A DNA stretch of 64,000 bases from Anaeramoeba flamelloides (lineage: Eukaryota > Metamonada > Anaeramoebidae), in the NCBI GenBank assembly GCA_027625915.1, contig JANTQA010000051.1, positions 6,138,501 through 6,202,500 on the forward strand, written 5' to 3'. Under the pieces are notes generated by a model that saw only the letters and a list, made by a program, of their open reading frames with translations, was not told the origin of the DNA and ran no database searches. Position 1 is the first letter of the stretch. Each line of letters starts with the position of its first letter. The position numbers and the translations under genes are program-made. This document shows positions 12,043-24,869 of this stretch, piece after piece.

Positions 12043-13019
12043 GTGTGAATAACAGGTGTTTTTATTTCAACACATTACCAAAATTTAACTCAAACAAAAA
12101 ATATTGTCTAACTGTAGAAATAAAAGAAACAAATAAATGTGATGAAAACAGTATATAAACAAGAAATAGGATACTTTAAATAAATTTTAAAAAAGAATTA
12201 TGAAGATACTGAAAGACTAAAATGTTATTTTTTGACAAAATAATGAACAGAATTTCATTTTTTGAGGATTTTCTTAAAAAATAGATTTAATCTTACAATT
12301 TTTCTAAATATGATGAAATTTTTGAAACAAAAGTATATAATATTATTGAACTATTTCAATTTATAAAAGATCTAACCTCTAAAGTCAATTTAAATCTGAA
12401 CTAATAGATATAAACTATCTTTCAAAATTATTGACCCATTATAAATCAAATTTTAAATGAAAATATTTTTAATAATTGAAGTTATCTATTATAATATAAA
12501 AATTTTGATTTTAATATTCAATACTATACTCAAGAGATATTTATTTTTTGCCTAAAAATAAAAGAAAAAAAAATAAAAAAAACTATTATAAAAATTGGGC
12601 CATTTATTTTGAAACAAGTATTACATAAAAAATAGATCATTTAAAAAAAATTAAAAACCCCATTTATCGATTCTCCTTCCATTTTAATAACTAAATCTAA
12701 TCTATTTTTCATATTTGAAACCAATTTTTTCATTTATTCATCTGTTACTTCTTTCCAATTTTTCATTTTCATTTTCCATTTTAACAAAACAATGTTGAAA
12801 AAATAAAAAAAGAAAAAATGATTTATAAACAAACTTTTCATTATGAGAGGAAAAACTTTAAATCGATAGAAAAGTAATTAAAAATTCAAATGTAAGATGG
12901 AGCCATTTATTATGAAATTTCATTTATGTTTTCCTATATTCTAATACCTAAGTCTGAAAACAAAATACCAGTTAAAATTTTGTAATGTGGTAAAGGTTGT
13001 GAAAACGTGTTATTCACAC
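12043..13019. mobile_element. 977-bp inverted-repeat element
   Basis: Perfect 12-bp terminal inverted repeat GTGTGAATAACA at both ends, with imperfect pairing continuing about 35 bp further inward (ACATTAC.AAAATTT on both strands). ACCATTGTA occurs close to the element on both sides, but not directly adjacent on the left, so a target duplication is unproven. No coding capacity. Only one copy seen here. Confidence 0.6.
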
Positions 13020-13703
13020 CATTGTACTGTTTAATTTGGAAAATATAGTTTTAATTAACTATATTTTAAGGAATAATAGAATAAATTTTAAAAACAACAA
13101 ATAAAAACAACAAAACACTTCTTCTTATAAAAAAAAAACAATAGTGATTTACAAAAACAAATAAACAATTTTCAAAAACACAAATTAAAAACCCAACATG
13201 TATTATTTAACTTATTTTAGTATCTTGTCAAGATATTTAAGATTTTTTTTTGTAATTTGTGTCCTGACTGGGGAAATAGATGAGTTAGCCTCATCTTAAC
13301 AATTTATTAATTTGAGTCCCTTTTTTATAATCCAAAATTCTCACGTTTCCACTAGGATATCAAAAAAATTCACATATTATTATTATTGAAAATTAATGTA
13401 ATTCTAGAAAATTGGAAAAAATGTTTTTGGTTTTATGTTGGAAAGTCTTGATTTTGAAAGAAAGCTTTTTGTTTGGTTATAATTTTTTATAATTATTATT
13501 TCAAGACAAATAACAGACAATACAACTTATTGAGGTATATGTGATTTAATAAATGAATATTTAATAGAAGTTTAACAAAAGTTTCCCAATTAAATTGAGA
13601 TCTATTATATAACATTTTTTTATAAAGTGTTTTAAAAAAAATTGTTTTCTGGTTTGAAAAAAAAAAAAAAAATGACAAAAAAATATTTAAATTTGGAAAA
13701 TTT

Positions 13704-15157
13704 CCCTTGTAGGGAATTTATTCATAAATCACAATTTGGATTTCGAAAAAAATATGATACTCGAATTGCAGTCTTAAATTTCTTAAATACTTATAATAAG
13801 ATAAAATAAAATAATGTAAATAAAAATGATAAAACTTATATTATAATGATTGATATAGCAAAATGTTTTGACTCAATCAATTATAAAATAATTAGAAAAA
13901 CAATAAAAAAATTTATTCTAAATAAAATTATCAAAAATTTTTTATTAAAATATTCTCAAGGAGAAGGGCTTGGTATATTCCAAGGAGACCCTTATCTCCT
14001 ATTTTATTTGCTCTTATTTCGCATTTTCTTTTATTAAAAATTATACCTTTAACAAATCATTGTCAAATGTTTGCAGATGATTTAATCCTAATTATAAAAG
14101 GAAATAAAATCCATTTAAATCAAAAAATAAATTCAATAATGGAAATTATTATTCAATTTGGATTAAAACCAAATAAAGACAAAACAGTTATATCAAAAGA
14201 TTTAAAAAAAATGAAATATTTGGGTATTTATTTGGATAAAATTGCAGATATAGTTTATAATTTAAAAAAATCTAAAGAAACATATAATAACTGGTTACAA
14301 TTATTCAATAACAATTCTCTGAATAATAGTTAATAAATTAGATTATTTAAATCTTTTATATTAAGTCAATTAACATATGGATTCGAAATTTTTAATTATC
14401 AAATAAGAACGATAAATTATTTAAATTCTTGGATTAATTCATGTATTACTGAAATATTCAAAATAAACAGAAATACACCAATTATCATTTACAAAACAGA
14501 ATTTAAAATTGAAAATATGATAATTTCAGTAAATAAAAAGAAATTTTAATTCAAAAATAAATTAGGAAATTTAACTCTTCCTTTTATTTAGAAAACTTAA
14601 TAAAATTTAATCAAAGAATAAATAATAAAATCAACTGGTATTCAAAAGATTTAAAAGAATTAAAAAATGAAATATATAAATATACATTCAATGAGTTGCT
14701 GAATTCCAAAAGTTGGAAGGTCCAAAATTATTTCACAATAATCAAAAAACAAAAATATTTATTTAAAAATCAAAAATATTTGAGTTATCCGTCAAGTTTA
14801 AAAATTCTAAAATTCAGATCGTTTACCAACTGCTTAAATAGATATTACTATGTAATTAATAAAAATTCAAATAAATTTTGTACTTTATGTTCAAAATATG
14901 AACAAAAGGAAATTATAGAAAATATTGACCATTTTTTATGGGTCTGCCCTTCCTATAAAAAAGATAGATTAATGTTTTAGAACAAACTAAAAGAAATAAA
15001 TCTTAATGAACTAATTTCAAATCAAGACAGTTTGAAATTATTTTTATTAATTAATAATCGTGAAATCTATGATTTTACGCTTTATTTCCTGAAAGTGGAT
15101 TTAAGTATAAGGGCAGCTATAGTGTAATCTACACTTCTTCAATAATAAAAATAAAAA
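13704..15157 (+). mobile_element. 5'-truncated LINE (non-LTR), copy 2, degenerate
   Basis: Reverse-transcriptase motifs in order: QFGFRKKYDT (about 13732), motif A MIDIAKCFDSINYKII (13844-13891), motif B GLGIFQGDP (about 13966), motif C MFADDLILI (14067), then KKMKYLGIYLDKI and a C-terminal zinc-knuckle-like CTLCSKYEQ...HFLWVCPSYKKDR (14878-14970). Several in-frame stops and frame changes make it non-functional. A 15-bp direct repeat AAATTTGGAAAATTT at 13689-13703 and 15158-15172 is the target-site duplication. The 3' end is ACACTTCTTCAATAATAA plus an A-rich tail. It lacks the N-terminal part and any endonuclease. Confidence 0.9.
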
Positions 15158-15172
15158 AAATTTGGAAAATTT

Positions 15173-16861
15173 TTTAAACAAATTGTTTGATCTTATTCAC
15201 AAGAAACTTTATAACAATTTAAATTATTTTTCTCAGATAAAAAGTTGATTTTGAATTTTGGAGATAAAATTACTTTTAATTCCTAAATATCTTCAAGTAA
15301 ATTTTTTTTTTGAAAAATCGAATTTGATCTTTACACAAAAACAAAATTTCAAAGTTTCAAATTTTAAATGACTTTAAAATTTTAATAACTATAACTACCC
15401 TTCTTAAAATAAATACAACTATAATTCAATTGCCGGAATAAATCAATTTTTTTTTTTTAGGTTAACTAAAAGAATTATCCCTCATTAGAAAAAAAAATCT
15501 TTATATTAATATTCCAGGCAACAAAGACTTGCTATCGAATAATAATGATGGAAATAACAATAACTAGGATAAAAACTTTTTCTAATATGATGGGTAATTA
15601 AATGAATTTAAACATTTTCTATTTTATAAAAAACGAAAAAAAAAAAATTGATCTCACAGAAAAAATATTTAATTTTGGGTTTCTTTGTCGATAAGAATTT
15701 TTTGACACTCGTCATATCCAAAATTTGTAAGTAGAGAATATCACCAATAACATATTTTAAAATTTTGCCTCATTTTGGTAGAAGACTGACCCCCTAAGAA
15801 GATATTTAAAGACTAAATGATAATTTTTGATAAAAAAATCCAGAAAAGATCACTGTTTTGAAATTTTACAACAAAATTAGGAAAATAAACTGTTATTTTC
15901 TAATTAATAAACGAAAATTTTTATTTCAATTTCCAAAATGAATATTATGAAAAACTATTATTATTTTCAATCAAATTAGCAGAGTAAAATTTTTTTCATA
16001 GAGTTAACTAAGGAAATTTTAATTTAACGTCTAAAAATAACATGTATAAACGACATTGTAAAGATCTTTGGTTTTACTTCAACTTATAAACTAGAAAAAT
16101 ATTTTTGAATATGAACTTAAAATTTTCATTTTTTTAATTGGAAAATAAGAGTATAACACAAAATGTGTGACTATTACCAAAATTTGGAAACAAAATCATT
16201 TAATATTTTTTGATGATCCATATTTCAAGATCTAGCCATAAAAGCCGATTTAAATCTGAAGTAAGTCTCTAAGTGTCATTTTTATCTGTAAAAATTGAAG
16301 CATTAAAAAAATTCCTTTGTCAAAATTTTCTAGATGGTTTGGGATGACCATATTTTAGGTTCTATTAGGAACTCTAATATCAATACTACAAGACAAAAAA
16401 CACACATCTAATTGGTTCGATGTTGAAGAAAAATAAAAATATTCCCATTTTTAGATTTTTTTTTTGATTTACCGAATACCTTTATTAATTTTTGAGATAA
16501 AAACAATTAAAATTTAATTTCAAAATTTCTTTTTAAAAATTGAAAAAAAAATCAAAATAAATATCAATGAATATTTGAAATAAATAAAAGCAATTTTAAT
16601 TTTAGTTTCCCAAATTTTCAATATGAAATATTTCATAAAATTAAGTCAAAATTTTGAAAAAATATTTTACAAAAATAATCATTATAAAGATCAATTTGTA
16701 AAAATTAGAAAGAAATTTTTTTCATTAAAAAATGAAATAAAATAAAAAAAGAAATAGCAATTTATTCCAAGATTTTGAATAGTTTTCCCTTTTTTTTTTT
16801 TTTTTTCATAATTATAATAATATTAAATTATTATCATATTAATATATAAAAAAAAACAAAT
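15173..16861. other. AT-rich intergenic DNA
   Basis: No gene or clear repeat boundary seen. This is the 3' side of the USP gene, whose stop is at 16862-16864. Confidence 0.45.
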
Positions 16862-16973
16862 TTAATACTCTTCTTCCCCAGAATCTGTATAATCTTCATC
16901 TGAAGTTGAATAATCGAATTCATCTGCATTGTCAGCGGACTCTTTAATATTAATTTCGATATTATTATTATTA

Positions 16974-17031
<58 letters not shown>

Positions 17032-19456
17032 CGGAAAAATCTGGATTGTTGTTATTATTTTGTTCAATTTGAATCTCTGATTTTTTTTCATTTTCATTTT
17101 CTTTTTCTTTTTCTTTTTCTTTTTCTCTTTCCTTTTCATCTCCAGTTTCTTTTCCAGTTTCTTTTTCATTTTCATTTTCTTTTTTATTTTCTTTTTCATT
17201 TTCATTTTTTTTTTCATTTTCATTAACTTTTTCTTTTTCGATTTCCATTTCCTTTTCTTTTTCATTAACCCTTTCCTTTGAATTCTCCATCTGCTTTTCC
17301 TTTTCCTTCTCTCTATCTTGCCTTTCCTTTTTTATTTGCTCTTCATATTTTTGTATTTCCTTTAAAAATTCTAAATTGCTTTTTTCATTTTCTTCTTTCA
17401 ATTCTCTGGAAATATATATTTCGCTTGTATTTTTATTTTTTAAAGTTTCTTCTTTCTCCTTTTCTCTATATTCTTCAGATATATATACTAAACAATAAGC
17501 AGATTCTGTATTTGTTTCCTTTCCGAATGATTTTTCAAAAAAATCCTTTTCATCTATTTCGGTAACCACCGAATCGTTATATTTATACCATTTGTTTTTT
17601 AAATGATTGAAAACATAACAAAAATAATGCCCAGAGCCTACACTACCACGATGAATTAAAACCGCATGTAAATAATATTTCTCATTTTTAAAATCTTTAT
17701 ACAATAACTCGCTTTCATTTTCCAATTTTTCCAATTTATTCTTTAATTTGTCTCTAACACCATTTACTTTATTTAATTGCTCCTTTATGGTATTTATAGC
17801 CTTTACACACTGCTTTAACACTTCAGATTCTTCATCAACTTCAATTTTTTTAATTTCAAGGTATTTTTCATTCAGAAATTTTAAAGAAGCCCCAAGAATT
17901 GAATTTAAAGAATTATTACTATTTTGATAATTTTGGTAATATTCTAATTTATTTTTCAATTTTGTAATTTTTTTTTTCAAAATATTTGATTTGACTCTTA
18001 GTTTATGAGCAACTTCGAAATTTTCTTCCATATACCTATCCAAATAAATCACCTTTTCAAATACAAATGGGCTGTTTTTTTTCACCGCTTTTCTTAAATT
18101 TTTATCATATATTATTCTTTGTAATAATAAAAATAATACCGGTGGAAACCTTTGGAATACTCTTTCAATTGTTACTAATGTTTTATACCCCTCTTCAATT
18201 TCATAAGTAATATTCTCATCAATTGTATAATCATCCATAGCCGAATAAATGTCACCAAATTCTGCATTTAAGATTAATTCACTAAAATCCATTTTGGATT
18301 TTCTTGTTATTATCTTTTCTGTTTTTCCTTGACCAGTCAAGATTTGTAACATATCTCCATAAAATAAATTTGTAATCATTTTTTTAGTTTTAACTTTTGG
18401 ATTATTATTATTGTTGTTATTATTTGTTAATTCTTTTTCTTCATCTGAGTTAATTTCAACTTTTTCATTTTCAGTTTCTTTTTTATTTTCATTTTCTTTT
18501 TCTTTTTCTTCTTCATTTTCATTTTCATTTTCATTTTCTTCTTCATTTTCTTTTTCTTCTTCATCTTCATCTTCGCCTATATTCATTTGATCTGCATCAA
18601 AAATTTTTTCAGTTTCAGTTTCATTGATCTTATCATTTATTTTCAATAGATTTTTTTTATTTGAGCCTTGATAGCCTTCTTTGATTTTTTGTTTGTTTAA
18701 TTCTTCAATACAAAGTAACCCCTCTTCAATTTTTTCCCATAGAATGTGATTAAATTCTGTAACATCTTGTTGTTGGCCAAATCTAAACCCATCATTTGAA
18801 CCTGTCATTGCGTTTAAAACACTTCTTGGATCTACAAATTTTTGATTTGATAAAATCATAAATGAAAATAATCTTTGTAATTCATGAATTAACGGCATGG
18901 CTTCCACTTTATCATTTTGATCAGAAGAAGTCACAATTTGCTTTTTTAATTTCTCCCATTCCTTTTCGGTGGGCTTAAATTGTAATATTTGGTCTCGAAA
19001 CCCTTTCAAATGGTAATAACCTTGGAGTAGAGAGTTTACGTAGCATGTATTACCAATATTCTTCAATCCTTTGCTAATACCATTAATGAACTTTCGATCA
19101 TTAGGATTTTCAAGTGGCCGATTATTTCGCTGGCTTTGCTTTTCTTGCTGATCAATTATTGATTGTTGAATTGCCATTTCTAAATTGTAATCGAGATTGC
19201 GAACCTGGTTAGGTACTCCAGAATATGCAGTATCGCCACCATTGCCACCCATTCTTCCGTTGCCGCCATTATTTCCACCCTTCCCATGTGTTTCAATTCT
19301 TGAACGGTGAAGTGCCCGTTGATACTCAAGATCATTAAAAGTGCCTTGATTCCGATTATTATGATGATTTCTTCTAAAAAATCCCTGTTTTTTCTTTTCC
19401 AAAAATTTCTGATGATAATCTTGAAGAAAATTTGTAGTTTTTTGTTTGATATTCAT
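16862..19456 (-). CDS. ubiquitin-specific protease, USP25/USP28 type
   Basis: 864-residue cysteine deubiquitinase (peptidase family C19). Cys box GLKNIGNTCYVNSLLQ has the nucleophile at about Cys138; QQQDVTEF is at 228-235; the His box YYLHAVLIHRGSVGSGHYF is at about 595-612, followed by KWYKYNDSVVTEI and SAYCLVYI. Features particular to USP25/28 rather than USPs in general are FVDPRSVL after HELQRLFSFM (about 191-214), LPPV-like FPPVLFLLLQRI, YLDRYMEEN (about 470) followed by a long helical insertion (about 480-590), and an N-terminal ubiquitin-interacting motif NLEMAIQQSI (91-100), with a weaker second one at about 42-55. Two acidic low-complexity tracts (about 295-345 and 690-805) and an Asn run from an (ATT)n microsatellite (about 805-833) are added. 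Single exon. Probably removes ubiquitin chains from proteins in cytosol or nucleus. All catalytic motifs are present. Confidence 0.93.
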
Positions 19457-20158
19457 TCTTTTTGGATCTATTAAATGAAAATAAAGTGATATTAAAAAAA
19501 ATAATTTAATTTATTAAAGTTATGACTTGTTCAAAATCCTTTCAGTGATCTCAGTAATTTTGTGAAAAAAATTGTTTTTGAGAAGTAAATTGTTTTTTTT
19601 AGTAGATAACTTTTTGACATTTAGAATAGTTTACTTAAATTATCCCAAAAAAGTAAATTACTTTTTTTTTTCATACACTTTTTTTATTAAAAACTTGTTT
19701 TTTCTTCTACTTTTTTTTTTTTTTTTCTTTTCTTTGTTTTTCTTTTTTTTATTTAATATGGAAATGGAATAAAAGTGTCAAATAAAATCGAAAGGAAGAA
19801 AAAAAAAGTAGATACCGAAAAAATAATTTAGTAAAAATAATACCCAAAGATGGTATTCAAATTAATGATTATTTGCTGTTGTTAGGGTTTTTTTTTATAT
19901 TAATTTGTAAAAATAAAATAAAATCAACTATTTTTCACCTTTATTCCAAATTAAAGTTTTAAAAAACTCTCACAAAGAAGGAGCCAATTACCCAATAAAA
20001 TTTTTTAGTGTATATAAATAAAAAAAAATTACACATTATGTGATAATTAATTTGATATTTTGCTGCTGACAGGATTTTTTAGTTAAAAAAAATGAGGGGA
20101 CTAACTGCTAATTTAATGAAACTTAGACACAGCATTAAGGGTAGATCACAAAGTACTC

Positions 20159-20163
<5 letters not shown>

Positions 20164-20190
<27 letters not shown>
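20164..20190. repeat. (TA)n microsatellite
   Basis: Uninterrupted TA units. Confidence 0.9.
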
Positions 20191-20194
<4 letters not shown>

Positions 20195-20242
20195 TACAAT
20201 GTTAAATATTTTTTATTTTCTGTTTTTATAATTATTATTTCT

Positions 20243-20545
20243 AAACCAAAATTCCAAAATTTTCCATTATTTCAAACAGTTAAAAGAATCACAATTTTAC
20301 ATTTTCATTCAATTTTGGAAATAATTTTGATTTTGTGAAAAATATTTACCATTTGGCAAAAATGGTGATTCGCTTTTTTTCCCCAACAGTTAAATCATTT
20401 TTTTGGTTTTCAGTTTTTTGTTTTCATTTCATTTCCCAATTACTTAATCTGTTTAGTTAGATCAAAATATTTTTTTCAATGATTGATATTAGATTAAAGT
20501 TTAGCCCTTTTAAACAGAAGAAACCACATAAAATTAGTGGGGGGC
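20243..20545. mobile_element. family C element, partial copy
   Basis: Aligns with the first 300 bp of the family C copy at 5720 (AAAATTCCAAAATTTTCC end, then the TTTCATTCAATTT and TTTTGTTTTCATTTCATTT blocks). The other arm is missing. Confidence 0.55.
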
Positions 20546-21192
20546 ATGGAAAATGTCTAGTTTTTTTTCAGAATTTACCATTTTATAAAAAATTTTAATA
20601 ATTTGTTCTTTTTTCCATATTTTTTGTTACTCTTAATTATCTTAATCAAATTTTATTTGATTTAATTAATTTATGATAATTATGAAGTTCATATTTTTTT
20701 TAATAAATTTCCATTTTATCATATTAGTAATATATGTAAATGGTAGTAAAATGATTAAAAATAATTTTTATTATTATTTTATGTTTTTTTTTTTTTTTCT
20801 ATTTTCTTTAATTCTTTTGCCAATTACCTTTGTTTTAATAAGATTTTATTTTTAATCAGTGAACATTGATAATAATTTTTTTTTATAATTTCTAATGAAA
20901 AAGCATACAGATGAATAATTGAACTTCGAATTCGGCCAACCAACTCTTATTGTTAGAAAAAAAAAAAATTGATATTTTTTGTAAGGTGATCCTTTCATAT
21001 CTTTATAATTAAATTCAATAGAGGGGAAGGGTTTATGATGTTTATATTAAAAAGATTTTAAATAGGGTAGTATTTCTCTGGTGTCAGTATAATTAGATCT
21101 CTAATTGCTCTCATCTTTTTCTTTTCCATTTACTGCTGTGGAAAAAAAAAAAGAGAAACACATTTTTTAATTGTAAACATGAAGACAATTCT

Positions 21193-21823
21193 GAAATCAC
21201 AGAAATCTGAAAATGGAGGAAACTTGGAAATGAAAAAGTAAGATTAATTAATACAAGAATAAATAAATTACAGCTATTTTATAAAAGTGTGTAATTTGAT
21301 TTTTTTTAAATTGTTAGAATTATAATTTTTACAAAAAAATAAGCCTTTAAAAAACCATGGCTCAAAAATGTTAAAAGTGCTTATTTTTCCACCACTATAT
21401 CACATTCAAAAGTTGAGTCCTCACTTTTGTAAAACTTTATTGTTTTGAATAGTTTTCATTAAAAAAATATCCTCAATTTCCGAAAATAAAAAACTTTTTT
21501 AAAATAGCTATAACTTGAAAGAAGAGTTAATTATATTATTATCAATCAAGCCAATAAAAACAATTTAGAACTTCTTTTATATCGAAATTATTATCCTTTA
21601 GTACTTGTCTTAATCTCAAAAATAGTTGAATTTTTAAACAAATTTTTAATAATGGATTGATAAATTAATGAAAAACTTTGATTAGAAAAAAATCTTATTG
21701 AAAAAGGTGTTATTATGATAAATACTCCGTTTTATCTTTTATCCTTGATTTTTTCTTTTATTAATTGATCTTACTTTTTCATTTTCAGGTTTCTGCCATT
21801 TTCAGATTTCTGTGGTTTCCAAA
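21193..21823. mobile_element. inverted-repeat element, family F
   Basis: About 630 bp with roughly 70-bp imperfect terminal inverted repeats. The left end starts GAAATCACAGAAATCTGAAA; the right end, read in reverse, starts GAAACCACAGAAATCTGAAA. Non-coding. Its right end lies only a few bases from the TTAA that flanks the next element. Confidence 0.6.
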
Positions 21824-21832
21824 TTATCTTAA

Positions 21833-23813
21833 GGGACTAGTAAACATAAAAAAAATCTTCTCAAGAAAATCCAATAGCAAATCTCAAAAAAAATTTAAAG
21901 TATCTTGAAATTGAAAAAATAAAGTAAAAATCTGATCACTATAAGACCAAACTTACTTTTTAAGCCATTTTCCGAAAAGAATTTTTGTTATTAAAAAGTT
22001 TGATCCATTTTTCTCATTTTGGAAAAGTTCAAAATACAAATATTTCCAAATTATTTTCAAAAAAATTATTTTCGTTGAAGAAGAAAGAAATCTTATTATA
22101 TATGGAGCAAGTGTACCAAAAATTCACTTTAAAAAGAAAATCACTAAGTTTTGAAATAACAAAGTAAAGAAAATCTATTTTATTTTTGAAATAAAATAGA
22201 TTTTTTATTTTAAATTTTTAAAAAAATATAATTTTTTGATTCAAATTACAGTTCAAATCAATTTTTTTCTTTTACTGAATAAAAAAATCTGAGAAAAAAG
22301 CCAAACCATTAAATAAAAAATTCTCCCAAAATACTTTTTATAAAACTCTGGAAAATTCAATTTATAACCTTCAAAAAATACCTTTTAATTTGATTATTTT
22401 TAAATCAATAATTAATAATCACAATCTTAATTATTTCAGTGGGCTAGTAATAACCCAAAGATTAAAAAGTATTAATTGATTTTATTATTTCTCAATTTTT
22501 TAAATATTTTCAAGCAAATAAAACAAATTCAAATTAGGAATTCTAATAAAAATAAAATAATAGATATTATCAAATAACTAATTTAAATAATAACAGATCT
22601 TTGTTGAAGGGATTAGCGTCTACCAAGGATGGGCCTAGGAACAAAGTATGTTGTTATTGGGCCTAACCACATTAGTGCCACATGGTTCAAATGTCTCTAA
22701 AAGATCGATTAGTCAAGTAGTAATATTTGTTGATCTCATCAATTAAAAATGATCTTTGTATTAGTAAAAAACTCAACAATTTCAGAATAAAATCTGCATT
22801 TCGCCATAAATTTAAAGGTTGAATTATCAATATTCAGATCACAAAGTCACAAAATATCTTTCTTAAATTTGTGGCGAAATGTAGACTAGTTACTAAAAAA
22901 TTTGTTTTTTTTTAAAAATTAAATAATTAACCAATAAATTTTTTTGACAAATTATTTCTCAAATCATGCAAATATATTGATGCTACAAGTATCTTCATCA
23001 AAAGCAAACAAAACTAATCAGTATTTGTGCTTTTATGTTGATTATTATTGAGTTAATCTTTGAAATTCAAAAATTATAAAAATAGTTACTTTTGGAAGTT
23101 CTAAATCTAAATTATTAAATATAAGAATACTGTATTTTGGGTTTCTATTTTTAGATTTGGATAAGGAATTAAAAAAAATTTTTTCCAAAATGAAACTTTT
23201 TTAATAGTGATCCTTTAGTAAAAAATGTAATAATTTATTGTGCAATAAGATTTATAATAGATTTTTTAGAGCTATTTGAGCCATGGTGCCCTAATATCAT
23301 TTACACCCAATTACAACATACTTTGATTATAGAGAAATCTATGGTGACAATAATCCCTTAAACTCTTAATATTTGAAAAGGAATATTATCGATTTTTTTA
23401 TAAATTTCAAGAAATTTAATGAAATATTTGTGAATAAAATAAAAATGATCAATTTTTTCTTGGATCTTCAACGGATTCAATATTTGATTTATTTTTCTTG
23501 TATTTTTAAAATAAGATTAAAATTTCAAGTTATTTGTTCAAAATAAACTCTCAGTAATTATTAAAAGTGAGATTTAATAAAAATACAAATCTTTATAAAA
23601 TTTTTCTATTTTTTGGTTTTTGATCCAAAGATTCCAAACAAAAAAAGGATCAGGATCTTTTTACTGAAAATTTAATTAGGGAAAAATGAACTCTTTTAAA
23701 AATGATAATTCATTTCTCTAGAGTAGATAAAAGGGTTTTCTTATCGGGTTTAATCGTGATCTTATGAAAATAAGTACCCTATTACTTAGGGGTAAATACG
23801 AGTTACTAGTCCC
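21833..23813. mobile_element. piggyBac-like non-autonomous element (1.23-kb class), with nested insertion
   Basis: Flanked by TTAA at 21829-21832 and 23814-23817, with inverted ends GGGACTAGTAA and TTACTAGTCCC. TTAA target and GGG/CCC ends fit the piggyBac superfamily. A copy with the same interior but lacking the 22609-23357 insert lies at 54530-55767; subtracting the insert and one TTAA leaves 1228 bp against 1238 bp there. No transposase frame. Confidence 0.75.
22609..23357. mobile_element. piggyBac-like MITE (0.75-kb class), copy 1, nested
   Basis: 749 bp. Starts GGGATTAG and ends TAATCCC, with TTAA on the right (23358-23361) and TGAA on the left, probably a mutated TTAA. Subterminal inverted repeats carry CAAAGTATGTTGT. 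Related copies are at 33293-34052 and 62339. Inserted into the larger piggyBac-like element; the 54.5-kb copy of the host element shows the empty site. Confidence 0.8.
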
Positions 23814-24105
23814 TTAATGTGTCCAATTAAAAAATGTGTTTCACTTTTTTTTCCAAAATACTGATAAAAGTCAAAAAAATATTAAAAAATTTTTACTTCA
23901 ATTTTCTTTTTTCTAAATCCTTATAACTCTACTTTTAAAAGATTTGGTTTCCAAATAACATCTCAAAAATCAACTAATTTACAAAATTTTGGTAATTTTA
24001 ACCAATAAAATTTTTTATTCTTCAACTGGTATTTGAATTTTAAATGGGAAAAAAATTTTCACTTCATTTCCTTTTTTTAAAAACCAAGAAACTTTCAAAG
24101 AAATA

Positions 24106-24818
24106 AACTCTTTTTTCAATAAAAAAAGGTACACCTCTCAAATAACCAATACTATTGAATTTGATTGTTAATAAGATAATTACTTATTGATGATTTTCAT
24201 TTTAATTATTCATTTTTTCATTTTTTGTTTTTTTTATTTATGGATATTGAACATTTGGAAAATGAAAAAAACAAAATAGGAAGAAATCAATTTGGAAATA
24301 ATCTGCAATTATAAAAATGGAAACAGTTTAAGTTTGATTTCGAATGAGCTAGATATAGGAATTAAGAAAGAGCACTATTGAATTGATTTCTGGAACAAAG
24401 AAAAGAAAAAATATTGAAAAAAAAACAATTCCAACAAAATACCCCGATGAATTATGGCTTTATCTTGAAAATGAGACTTTAAAGATCAAAAGTTTGACTT
24501 GTAAAGAGTTATCAATAAAATTTAAAGAACTTTTTCACCAATTCGCCTTGTTCAATGGTTTTTATTGATTTTATAATTTTTTTTCTTTACAATTTACAAA
24601 ACGAGATTTCTCATTTCAAATAAAATTACACATCAATTTTTAATTTTATTGATTTTAATTTTTATTGTTTTGTTTTAATGGGTTTTAAATATTCAGTTAA
24701 GTATTTTTTTTTTATGTTTTAAAGAGTTTCTTGGATTTTAGAATAATACTACAATTAATTTGATTCAATTATGAATAATTCTTGAAATTTTCTGTGCCCT
24801 TTTATTTGAAAAAGAGTT
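24106..24818 (+). mobile_element. Tc1/mariner-like element with HTH remnant, family D copy 1
   Basis: 713 bp flanked by TA (24104-24105, 24819-24820); inverted ends AACTCTTTTTTCAA. It carries a degenerate reading frame resembling the paired helix-turn-helix N-terminus of Tc1/IS630-type transposases: GNSLSLISNELDIGIKK-type text, then PDELWLYLENETLKIKSLTC and KELSIKF. In-frame stops separate the parts, and the catalytic DDE region is absent. A second copy is at 46941-47641. Confidence 0.75.
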
Positions 24819-24869
24819 TAGATGGGGGTATTTGTGATCTGAATTTATTGGGTTGGCTCTTTTTTATAT

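Larger units (their letters stand above)
10091..13688. other. repeat-rich intergenic region
   Basis: No host gene supported. Holds the Tc1-like MITE at 10963-11439 and an inverted-repeat element at 12043-13019. The remainder is AT-rich with short degenerate matches to sequence near 400 and 15.8 kb. Confidence 0.5.
19457..21192. other. intergenic, upstream of USP gene
   Basis: Contains the presumed USP promoter side, T-rich tracts, a (TA)n run at 20164-20190 and a partial family C element (20243-20545). The Phe-rich open frames here follow from T-runs and are not supported as genes. Confidence 0.45.

Noticed and set aside
20673-20855. Small hydrophobic plus-strand frame
   Set aside because: Phe/Ile/Leu-rich because of T-runs; no conserved feature or context.
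22680-22700. tRNA-like GGTTCAAATG string
   Set aside because: It belongs to the repeated piggyBac-like MITE and has no acceptor or anticodon arms around it.
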